Below, piece by piece: positions 1-6,400 of a DNA stretch of 7,357 nt (positions are counted from its first letter, which is position 1; every line of letters starts with the position of its first letter). A program made the position numbers and the translations under genes. The stretch spans positions 1 through 7,357 of the forward strand of contig JACQUE010000090.1 of NCBI GenBank assembly GCA_016210425.1. The letters run 5' to 3'. The notes under the pieces were generated by a model. It worked only from the letters and a program-made list of their open reading frames with translations, ran no database searches and was not told the DNA's origin. The DNA comes from Chloroflexota bacterium (lineage in GTDB: Bacteria; Chloroflexota; Dehalococcoidia; JACQUE01).

Positions 1-668
1 AGCTCTCGTCGCAAGCGCGGGCCGCTGATCGTCTTCAGCATGCCCACATCGCGCCGCAGTAGCCTCTCCGTCTCGGCCTCGATATGGAAGCCGAGCCTCT
101 GCTCGTAGCGTACAGCCCGCCAGATGCGCGTGGCATCGTCGATGAAGCTCTGGGGATGAAGGATGCGCACCAGCCGTGCCGCCAGGTCCTGTCTGCTGTC
201 AAACGGGTCCACAATGGCCCCGGCCGCATCGCCGGCAATGCCAAGGGCCATGGCGTTGATGGTGAAGTCGCGGCGGAAGAGGTCATCTTTGAGGGCGCCG
301 GGCCTGACCGTAGGCAACGCCCCAGGGTGAGCGTAGCTTTCGGCGCGCGCCGTGGCGAGGTCCATGACGAGGCTGCCTTTGTGCAGCTTGGCTGTGCCGA
401 AGCGCCGATGGAAGATGGCTCTGGCACCGAGCTTCGCCGCCAGAGCCTCGGCGAGCCGCAGGGCATCGCCCTCGACGACAAGGTCCATGTCGGGGCCGCT
501 TCGCCCAAGCAGCAGGTCCCGGAGGGCGCCTCCGACAAGATAGAGGCCGAAGCCAAGCTCTTCCGCTGCCTCTCTGGCAGCGACGAGCATCTGCCACTCC
601 TCTTGGCGAACATGGGACCTGAGTAGGGCGAGGTAGTCGGTCGGCTGACTGGGTAGCTGGTGAGGCAA
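1..668 (-). CDS. cca: tRNA nucleotidyltransferase (CCA-adding / poly(A) polymerase family), partial, C-terminus outside window
   Basis: Template-independent nucleotidyltransferase that adds or repairs the 3' CCA (or part of it) of tRNAs in the cytoplasm. The reading frame is open across 222 codons and leaves the window at its left edge. Class II head-domain motifs are visible in order: the VGG helix-turn segment with G46-G47, the catalytic D60-x-D62 pair in GPDMDLVVEGD, the RRDFTINAM motif at 132-140, the VDP segment at 153-155, and the DDATRIWRAVRY segment at 177-188 that contributes to base selection. The last visible residues, SGPRLRRE, match the start of the neck/body region. The frame has no ATG near the family N-terminus. 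A TTG at 668 has GAGGA 5 nt upstream and is preferred; a TTG at 680 would add four residues. The gene is divergent from rnc. Whether it is a full CCA-adding, an A-adding or a poly(A) enzyme, or carries extra C-terminal domains, cannot be judged from the visible part. No CBS or DHH domain precedes the head domain. Confidence 0.93.
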   Translation of the reverse strand, partial: MPHQLPSQPTDYLALLRSHVRQEEWQMLVAAREAAEELGFGLYLVGGALRDLLLGRSGPDMDLVVEGDALRLAEALAAKLGARAIFHRRFGTAKLHKGSLVMDLATARAESYAHPGALPTVRPGALKDDLFRRDFTINAMALGIAGDAAGAIVDPFDSRQDLAARLVRILHPQSFIDDATRIWRAVRYEQRLGFHIEAETERLLRRDVGMLKTISGPRLRRE

Positions 669-673
669 GAGCG

Positions 674-678
674 TCCTC
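674..678 (-). promoter_or_regulatory. Ribosome binding site that decides the nucleotidyltransferase start
   Basis: On the minus strand GAGGA is followed after 5 nt by TTG at 668-666, in frame with the nucleotidyltransferase. No comparable site precedes the alternative TTG at 680-678, which overlaps this motif. Confidence 0.55.
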
Positions 679-726
679 AATGGGCAGATTGCGGGTTTGA
701 TCGAGACGTGTCGGATTGTACGGGCA

Positions 727-735
727 ATTATAGCA
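727..735 (-). promoter_or_regulatory. Extended -10 promoter element for the tRNA nucleotidyltransferase gene
   Basis: The minus strand reads TGCTATAAT, a perfect TATAAT hexamer with the TGn extension. The box 17 bp upstream (TTCGGT, 750-755) is a poor -35, which an extended -10 can tolerate. Transcription would begin near 720, about 50 nt before the TTG at 668. The call rests on consensus matching alone. Confidence 0.5.
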
Positions 736-742
736 TGGCTCG

Positions 743-771
743 TTGACAAACCGAAGGTCAGCAACTATGAT
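743..771 (+). promoter_or_regulatory. Sigma-70-type promoter for rnc (and probably smc-ftsY)
   Basis: A perfect -35 TTGACA at 743-748 is followed after exactly 17 bp by a -10 TATGAT at 766-771, one mismatch from consensus. The predicted start of transcription is near 778. This gives a leader of about 25 nt to the ATG at 804 or about 104 nt to the TTG at 882. It is the strongest promoter-like sequence I noticed in the window, and it overlaps the divergent promoter of the nucleotidyltransferase gene. Confidence 0.65.
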
Positions 772-803
772 CTGGGCGAGGTGCGGCGCTGGTCCGATAG
801 CTA

Positions 804-1592
804 ATGCCTTCCCTGCAAAAGAAAGAATCTGCCGTGGCTGGGCTCGCAGCTAGGCCCATCTCACCCCCCAAGGAAGTTGCTTTGCCCGACCTAGCCAGGT
901 TACAGGCAGCTATCGGCCTTGTCTTCAAAGACCCGTCGCTACTGGAGCAGGCGCTGGTCCACCGCTCTTACGCTAACGAGGCCGGTCTTAGCTCGGTCTC
1001 CAACGAACGCCTCGAATTCCTGGGCGATGCTGCTGTTGGCTTTGTCGTGGCCCACAAGCTGTATCACGACTACCCTGATCTCTTGGAAGGCGACCTTACC
1101 AAGATACGGGCCGCCCTCGTAAGCAACGAAAGCCTCGCCCGGCTGGGCGCGTCGCTTAACCTGGGCGACTATCTCTATCTGGGGCGGGGGGAGGAGGCGA
1201 GCGGCGGACGGCGGCGAGAGACAACCCTTGCCCGTGCCCTTGAGGCGCTGGCTGGAGCCATACTCCTCGATCAGGGCATGGAGCCGCTGGCCGAGCTGCT
1301 TCGTCGAGGCCTCGATTGGGAGGCCGCCTACACCGAGGGTATCGAATCAGATTCCAAGTCTCAGTTGCAAGAGCTATCGCAGTCGCATCATCTGGGGACG
1401 CCTCACTACCGGACTGTTCGCACGCAGGGGCCAGACCACCGAAAAGAGTTCACGGTCGAAGTCCTGATAGCGGATAAAGTCCTGGGGAAGGGAAAAGGGC
1501 GGAGCAAGCAGGCGGCTCAGAAGGAGGCTGCCAACGAGGCCCTGGCCCGGTGGCAAGCTGACCCGACCCTGGCGGCCTCCCTTAGTCCCTAG
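804..1592 (+). CDS. rnc: Ribonuclease III
   Basis: Double-strand-specific endoribonuclease that processes rRNA precursors and structured mRNAs, working as a cytoplasmic homodimer with Mg2+. The 262-residue product has a catalytic domain (about 28-175) with the signature NERLEFLGDA at 67-76, holding E68, E71 and D75, then the EGD motif with E95, then ARALEALAGA (143-152) with the essential glutamate E147. A double-stranded RNA binding domain fills about 183-250 (SKSQLQELSQ start, GKGKGRSKQAAQKEAA end). The residue equivalent to E. coli D114, usually Asp, is R144. The coordinates use the only ATG, which follows an in-frame TAG at 798 but has no visible ribosome binding site. A TTG at 882, codon 27, has AGGA 7 nt upstream and would give 236 residues starting MPDLARLQAAIG, close to the usual family N-terminus. 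I think that shorter form is at least as likely. smc follows after 97 bp on the same strand. Confidence 0.96.
   Translation: MPSLQKKESAVAGLAARPISPPKEVALPDLARLQAAIGLVFKDPSLLEQALVHRSYANEAGLSSVSNERLEFLGDAAVGFVVAHKLYHDYPDLLEGDLTKIRAALVSNESLARLGASLNLGDYLYLGRGEEASGGRRRETTLARALEALAGAILLDQGMEPLAELLRRGLDWEAAYTEGIESDSKSQLQELSQSHHLGTPHYRTVRTQGPDHRKEFTVEVLIADKVLGKGKGRSKQAAQKEAANEALARWQADPTLAASLSP
871..884 (+). promoter_or_regulatory. Internal ribosome binding site and alternative TTG start of rnc
   Basis: AGGA (871-874, inside AAGGAAG) lies 7 nt before TTG (882-884), which is codon 27 in the rnc frame. The conserved RNase III sequence (ARLQAAIGLVFKDPSLLEQAL) begins four codons later, whereas the 26 preceding residues look unconserved. 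In contrast, nothing resembling a ribosome binding site precedes the ATG at 804. Confidence 0.5.
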
Positions 1593-1679
1593 CGGGCGAT
1601 TCGATAGCCCCTGGTGGTACCGCTCGTCGCAAGAGACGGCGATGCGGCTTGTTATGCCTGAAAGTCGCCTTTGTTAGAA

Positions 1680-1692
1680 AGGGGCCCGCTTG
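1680..1692 (+). promoter_or_regulatory. Ribosome binding site and TTG start of smc
   Basis: AGGGG (1680-1684) is followed after 5 nt by TTG (1690-1692). An in-frame TAG at 1675-1677 leaves only AAA GGG GCC CGC before this codon, so it is the only standard start that keeps the conserved N-terminus [13 protein letters not shown]. Confidence 0.75.
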
Positions 1693-4600
1693 CTGCTCAA
1701 AAGGATCGAGCTACAGGGATTCAAGAGCTTCGCCCGGCGGACCGCCTTCGATTTTGAAGGTGGCATAACTGCTGTTGTTGGGCCGAACGGCAGCGGCAAA
1801 AGCAACATAGCCGATGCCGTCCGCTGGGTGATCGGAGAGCAGAGCAGCCGCCTCATCCGGACCAAGAAGCTGGAAGAAGTTATCTTCGCCGGCAGCTCCC
1901 AACGCACCCCCGTCGGCATGGCTGAAGTCTCCCTCTTCCTTGACAACTCCGATGGCGTCCTCCCCGTCGATTTCTCCGAGGTATGCGTGAGCCGGCGGGC
2001 CTATCGGTCGGGGGAGAGCGAGTACTACATCAATAACAGCCGCGTTCGCCTTCGGGACGTGGTGGAGATTCTCCTCAAGGGCAACATCGGGCAAAACGGC
2101 TACACGGTCGTGGGACAAGGCCTCGTTGAGACGTTGCTGAACCTGAGGCCCGAGGAGCGCCGTGCGCTCGTCGAGGAGGCGGCCGGAGTGAAGGGCCACC
2201 GCTTGAAGATGGCGGAGTCTCAGGACAAGCTGAAGGCTACGCGCGACAACGTTGAGCGGATAGGCTACATCATAAGCGAGATAGTCCCGCGGCTGGCCAA
2301 GCTCGAGCAGCAGTCGCGCCGGGCCCGCGAGGAGGCGAAACTCCGGCGGAGCTACATCGAGGCCCTTAGGTCCTGGTACTCAGGGCAGTGGCGCAATGCG
2401 CAGGCGCAGGCGGAGGCGGCCGGCCAGGCGGTGGAGCGCTGCCGACGGGAGGTGGATGAGGCGCGGGCGGAGTTGGCTCAGGTGGAGGAACGGGCGGGCA
2501 AGCTGCGCGCCGGGATCGAGGCGGAGCGGCGGGAGCAAGAGCAGTTCCGGCGGCGGCAAGAGGAGTTGGAGCGAGCCCTGCAACAGGCAGCGCAGGAGCT
2601 GCGCCTTGGCGAGCAACGCTGTGAGCTTCTTGACAGGCAGCAGGCGGAGCTAACCGAGGAGGTCAGCGCGCTGGAGGCTGAGCGCCAGGACCTCGATGCC
2701 CAGCTTGTTTCCACGCAGAGTGAGGAATCTCAGGCGGGCCAGCGGGTGGAATCCCAGCGGACGGCACTGCGCGAGCTGGAAGATGAGCGTCAACGGCTGG
2801 GACATGAGTTGGAGCACGCGCGGAAGAGCCTGACCGCTGTCCGTGAGGTCCAGATGGCGGCTGTGAAGAGTCTGGCCCAGTTCGAGAGCCAGCTTGCCCA
2901 GACGGAGGATCGGCTGGCAGCCGTCGATGAGGAGCGGCGAGCGGCCAGGGAGCGGCGCCGGGAGCTGGCGGCGAGCTATGTGCAGCTATGGGGCGCCGTC
3001 AGGCGCGGCCGAGAGGAGTTGGCGCGCACCGAGAACGAGCTGGCCGAGGTTACATCCAGACGGGAAGCCGTTGGAAACGAGCTAGAGCAGGTGCGCTCGG
3101 AAGTGCGCGCCCTTGAGTCTGAACTGCAGCGGAGCCGCCAGGAGAAGGACATGGCCGAGCAGCGGCTGAGCCTCGTCGTGGGCGAGAAGGAGCGCTTCGG
3201 CTTCCTGGCCGATGGTGTGCGCGCTATCCTGGAGCGGTCCGCGAGCCCCGCTGCGAGCGCGGCGGAGCGCCGTCAGGCGATAAAGGCCTACCGAGCCAGA
3301 GGGCGGGGCGTCCTTGGCTGGCTCCGACGTCTTCTCGGAGGCAAGGAGGCTGCGCCTCCGCCGGCGGTTACCGACGCTGTCTCGGTGTTGGTCAATATTA
3401 TCGACGCACCCAGCGGCCTGGAGCTTGCCATCGAGTCGGCGCTGGAAGGCGTCCTTCAGGCCCTCGTTGTACCTCACTGGAAGGACGCGCTCGCTGCCAT
3501 CCAATACCTAACCCAAACCGAAAGAGGAAGGGCCACTTTCCTGCCGCTGGACTCTCTACGGGAGATTGCCCCTATTAACGTTATCAAGGAGCCAGGCGTC
3601 ATCGGAGTAGCATCTAAGCTGGTACGTTGCGCTCCGCAGCACCGCAAGTTGATCGACGTCCTGCTGGGGCGAACAATTATAGTCGAGGATTTGGAGACCG
3701 CTCGCCACATTGTCAAGCGAGGGACTGGGAACGTCGTGACTAGCAGGGGCGAGCTGCTGCTGCCCAATGGCGCAATGATTGGCGGGCGCCGCGCGAAGGC
3801 CGAGGAGACGAGCATCCTCCAGCAGGCTACCAGGGCTCGGGAGATACCGGAGATGGTCATAGGGCTGGAGCAATCGATGGCCGAGGCATCAGCCCGACTC
3901 GCCGAGCAGGAGGCACGGCTGCAGTATCTGGAGGCAGAGTTGGAAGCGCTTACTCAGATCGAAGCCCGGCTGAGGCCGGCCGCACGTGAGAGCTCGCAGT
4001 CGCTGGCAGCGGATACACAGCGTGCCGAGATGATGCGGCAGGAGATGAGGTGGCTGACAAGGAGCCTGCTCAAGCAGGCGCGGGAAAAAGATGCTCTAGA
4101 CGAGGCGCGAGGTAGGCTGGTCTCCCAGCAGGCGGATGCCTCGGTCCGGGAGGCGGAGGCAGGGGCATCGTTGCAGGCCTTGATTGATGCCCTCCAGTCT
4201 GCTGAGGCGAAACAGGCGGCTTTTGCCGGCGGTTACGCCGAAGCGAGGTCCGCGCTGGCCGGCTTACAGCGGGAGATCGAGAGCCGGCGCGCGGGCATAG
4301 CCGGCCAAAGAAGCGCCTTACAGCGGCTGGACCAGCAGCTTCAGGGGCGGCGCTCCCGGCAAGCGCAGGTGCTGCGGGAGATCGAGCAGGTGGAGGCGAC
4401 CATTGCTGCCCTCAAAGCGCGTCACGACGGACTGCTCGCCCAACGACGGGAGCAGCCGCAAGGCGGGCAACAGCAAGGGGGGCTCCTTGAAAGAGAGCTC
4501 GATCTGCAGCATCTCCGCGCCAGCGAGGAATCGCAGCGGCGGCAGGTGGCCGGGCTGGAGCGGGAGCTCCTCCGGGCGGAGGATACAGCCGCCCGAGCGG

Positions 4601-5400
4601 TCGATTCCTTGGGCCACATCAGGGCTGTGGCTGAGGCCGAGGGACTCATCCTTGGGGACGACGGGTCCATCGCGTTGTCGGTGGAGCTAGAGGCGGAGGC
4701 TTCTGCTTCCGAGAACGAAAGCCTGGGCCTGCCGGCAGAGCCTGAGCAGCTTAAAAGGAGCATCGAGACGTTGCGGGCCCGGCTCCGGAACCTGGGCTCC
4801 GTGAGTCGGGAGTCGATCCAGGAGTATGAGGAGCTCAAGCAGCGCCACGGGTTCCTGACGCAGCAGATGCAGGACCTGCGGCTGGCGGAGGAGAACTTGC
4901 AGCGGGCGACGCAGGAGCTGCAGGGCATTATGAGGGAGCGATTCGCCTCGACCTTCAAGGCGGTGGCCGAGGAGTTCGAGAGATACTTTACAAGCTTCTT
5001 CGGAGGGGGCAAGGCCAGGCTGCTCCTGACGGAGGAGCAGGACTCGCAGGAGCCAGGGGTGGATATCATCGCTCAGCCCCCCGGCAAACGCCTTCAGAGC
5101 CTGAACCTGCTGTCGGGGGGGGAGCGGGCGCTCACAGCAACCGCCCTTCTCTTCGCCTTACTACGCATAAACCCTCCGCCGTTCTGTGTCCTCGACGAAG
5201 TCGATGCGTCCCTCGACGATGCCAATGTGCTGCGCTTTTGCCAGACTCTGCGCCAGCTCGCCGAAAGCACCCATTTTATCCTCATCACTCATAACCACGC
5301 CACGGTGGAGGCGGCAGACAACATCTATGGCATATCCATGGACAATGACAAGGTGTCCCGGGTCCTCTCCCTCAGGCTTAACGGCGCCCGCGCCGGCTAA
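1690..5400 (+). CDS. smc: Chromosome segregation/condensation protein SMC
   Basis: ABC-type ATPase that dimerises, binds ScpA/ScpB and extrudes DNA loops to organise and separate chromosomes. The 1236-residue product is slightly longer than the usual 1150-1200. The N-terminal half of the ATPase head carries Walker [10 protein letters not shown] at 31-39 and the [10 protein letters not shown] segment at 135-144. A long heptad-rich coiled coil runs from about 170 to 510. The hinge lies at about 541-697 and includes GVLG, the RGRATFLPL segment and PNGAMIGG. A second coiled coil runs to about 1080. The C-terminal head holds the ABC signature LSGGERA at 1141-1147, Walker B FCVLDEVD at 1165-1172 with catalytic E1170, and the [12 protein letters not shown] segment. 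All ATPase motifs are intact. Oddities are an insert of about 22 residues in the hinge (544-565), a Gln/Gly/Pro break in the second coil (921-931) and an acidic, Ser/Ala-rich stretch at about 1000-1025. The start is TTG, fixed by an upstream in-frame stop. It lies between rnc and ftsY, an arrangement found in many bacteria. Confidence 0.97.
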   Translation: MLLKRIELQGFKSFARRTAFDFEGGITAVVGPNGSGKSNIADAVRWVIGEQSSRLIRTKKLEEVIFAGSSQRTPVGMAEVSLFLDNSDGVLPVDFSEVCVSRRAYRSGESEYYINNSRVRLRDVVEILLKGNIGQNGYTVVGQGLVETLLNLRPEERRALVEEAAGVKGHRLKMAESQDKLKATRDNVERIGYIISEIVPRLAKLEQQSRRAREEAKLRRSYIEALRSWYSGQWRNAQAQAEAAGQAVERCRREVDEARAELAQVEERAGKLRAGIEAERREQEQFRRRQEELERALQQAAQELRLGEQRCELLDRQQAELTEEVSALEAERQDLDAQLVSTQSEESQAGQRVESQRTALRELEDERQRLGHELEHARKSLTAVREVQMAAVKSLAQFESQLAQTEDRLAAVDEERRAARERRRELAASYVQLWGAVRRGREELARTENELAEVTSRREAVGNELEQVRSEVRALESELQRSRQEKDMAEQRLSLVVGEKERFGFLADGVRAILERSASPAASAAERRQAIKAYRARGRGVLGWLRRLLGGKEAAPPPAVTDAVSVLVNIIDAPSGLELAIESALEGVLQALVVPHWKDALAAIQYLTQTERGRATFLPLDSLREIAPINVIKEPGVIGVASKLVRCAPQHRKLIDVLLGRTIIVEDLETARHIVKRGTGNVVTSRGELLLPNGAMIGGRRAKAEETSILQQATRAREIPEMVIGLEQSMAEASARLAEQEARLQYLEAELEALTQIEARLRPAARESSQSLAADTQRAEMMRQEMRWLTRSLLKQAREKDALDEARGRLVSQQADASVREAEAGASLQALIDALQSAEAKQAAFAGGYAEARSALAGLQREIESRRAGIAGQRSALQRLDQQLQGRRSRQAQVLREIEQVEATIAALKARHDGLLAQRREQPQGGQQQGGLLERELDLQHLRASEESQRRQVAGLERELLRAEDTAARAVDSLGHIRAVAEAEGLILGDDGSIALSVELEAEASASENESLGLPAEPEQLKRSIETLRARLRNLGSVSRESIQEYEELKQRHGFLTQQMQDLRLAEENLQRATQELQGIMRERFASTFKAVAEEFERYFTSFFGGGKARLLLTEEQDSQEPGVDIIAQPPGKRLQSLNLLSGGERALTATALLFALLRINPPPFCVLDEVDASLDDANVLRFCQTLRQLAESTHFILITHNHATVEAADNIYGISMDNDKVSRVLSLRLNGARAG

Positions 5401-5442
5401 GGAGCTATCCCCTCGTTGCCGCGTCCACCCAATGGCGAATCC

Positions 5443-5455
5443 TCTCCCTAGGAGG
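5443..5455 (+). promoter_or_regulatory. Ribosome binding site of ftsY, possibly masked by a small hairpin
   Basis: GGAGG (5451-5455) is a perfect Shine-Dalgarno core 7 nt before the CTG at 5463. Immediately upstream, TCTCC (5443-5447) can pair with GGAGG across a 3-nt loop (four Watson-Crick pairs plus one T-G pair). A second register pairs CCTC (5441-5444) with GAGG (5452-5455). The ribosome binding site itself is well supported. The masking hairpin is an inference from complementarity and has a very tight loop. Confidence 0.6.
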
Positions 5456-5462
5456 TTGACCT

Positions 5463-6398
5463 CTGTTTAACATTTTCCGGCGATCGGAGAAGACCGACAA
5501 AGGCGTAAAGCGCACCAGAGAGGCCTGGTTTGGGCGTGTGACCAGGCTTTTCGAGCGCGCCGAGTACGATGAATCGCTGTGGGACGAGCTGGAAGAGCTG
5601 CTCATAGGTGCAGATGTCGGTGTAGCCACGACGATGAAGCTTATTGAGCGGGTTCGCGCCAGGGCGGACAAGGAGCGGCTGCGGCAGGCGTCGCAGGTGG
5701 AGGATGTACTTAAGGAGGAGATGGTGCGGCTGCTGGAGTCGCCAAGCCCTGCTCCACCGCTTCCTATCGGCCGGGGCGAGACGGCAGTTATCCTCATGGT
5801 CGGTGTCAACGGCGTGGGCAAGACAACCTGCATCGCCAAGCTGGCCAACGCATACATGGCTGAGGGACGCCAGGTGGTGACCGCTGCCGGTGATACCTTC
5901 CGCGCCGCCGCCATCGATCAGCTAAGGCTGTGGGGCGAGCGCATCGGGTTTCATGTGGTAGCCCATCAGCCCGGGGCGGACTCCGCCGCGGTCGCCTTCG
6001 ATGCCTTGCAGTCTGCTCGGTCTCGCGGGGCAGACCTGCTACTCATCGACACGGCGGGCCGAATGCATACGAAGTTCAACCTCATGGAGGAGCTAAAGAA
6101 GGTGAAGCGGGTCTTGTCCCGCATCGACCCGACCGCTCCCGACCAGGTCCTGCTTGTGCTCGACGCGACGACGGGGCAGAATGGCCTGTCGCAGGCGAAG
6201 ACCTTCGTAGAGGCCGTGGGCGTGAACGGCATCGTGCTGGCGAAGCTCGATGGCACGGCGAAGGGCGGGATTATATTGGCCATCTGCGATGAGATCAAGA
6301 TACCTGTGCTCTACATCGGCACAGGGGAGCAGCCGGACGACCTGGTGCCTTTCGACGCGCGAGAGTTCGTGGGGAGCCTCTTCCGGAGGGATGAGTAG
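5463..6398 (+). CDS. ftsY: Signal recognition particle receptor FtsY (SRP GTPase), CTG start
   Basis: Membrane-associated GTPase that receives ribosome-SRP complexes and hands nascent membrane proteins to the Sec translocon. The 311-residue product is a compact NG-type FtsY without a long acidic A domain. It starts FNIFRRSEKTDKGVKRTREAWF, a basic amphipathic stretch typical of the lipid-binding N-terminus, followed by the N domain. G-domain motifs in order are GVNGVGKTT at 114-122, DTFRAAA at 144-150, DTAGRMHTKFN at 196-206, LAKLDGTAKGG at 259-269 and GTGEQPDDLVPFD at 286-298. The start is unusual. The frame opens after a TGA at 5457-5459, and the only codon before the conserved N-terminus that can serve is CTG at 5463, 7 nt after a perfect GGAGG. 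A GTG at 5538 would remove 25 residues including the conserved TR...F segment and has no well-placed ribosome binding site. smc ends 62 bp upstream, and the next gene starts 2 bp after the stop. Confidence 0.95.
   Translation: MFNIFRRSEKTDKGVKRTREAWFGRVTRLFERAEYDESLWDELEELLIGADVGVATTMKLIERVRARADKERLRQASQVEDVLKEEMVRLLESPSPAPPLPIGRGETAVILMVGVNGVGKTTCIAKLANAYMAEGRQVVTAAGDTFRAAAIDQLRLWGERIGFHVVAHQPGADSAAVAFDALQSARSRGADLLLIDTAGRMHTKFNLMEELKKVKRVLSRIDPTAPDQVLLVLDATTGQNGLSQAKTFVEAVGVNGIVLAKLDGTAKGGIILAICDEIKIPVLYIGTGEQPDDLVPFDAREFVGSLFRRDE
6385..6390 (+). promoter_or_regulatory. Ribosome binding site of the DUF2298 gene inside the end of ftsY
   Basis: GGAGGG in the last codons of ftsY lies 10 nt before TTG at 6401. 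The ATG directly after it (6391) is in another frame and leads only to a short out-of-frame reading. The position suggests that the membrane protein is translated by coupling to ftsY. Confidence 0.6.
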
Positions 6399-6400
6399 CT

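Noticed and set aside
35..626. Long open frames on both strands over the nucleotidyltransferase gene (for example 84-626 plus, 35-613 minus)
   Set aside because: They are shadows in GC-rich sequence. Their translations lack any family motif, while the third minus-strand frame carries the complete set of nucleotidyltransferase motifs.
4..1633. The 11-mer CTCGTCGCAAG occurring near 5 and near 1623
   Set aside because: Two copies of a short GC-rich word, one inside a coding region, are most simply chance and show no flanking similarity.
1594..1635. Possible terminator after rnc (GGGC...GCCC at 1594-1610, CGTC...GACG at about 1625-1638)
   Set aside because: The stems are only 4-5 bp and no T-run follows, so this is not a credible intrinsic terminator.
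1645..1689. Separate promoter directly upstream of smc
   Set aside because: The AT-rich words TTGTTA/TTATGC do not form a -35/-10 pair at acceptable spacing.
1711..5069. Several antisense open frames of 60-215 codons inside smc
   Set aside because: They have Ser/Arg/Leu-biased compositions typical of complements of coiled-coil codons, with no ribosome binding sites or recognisable domains.
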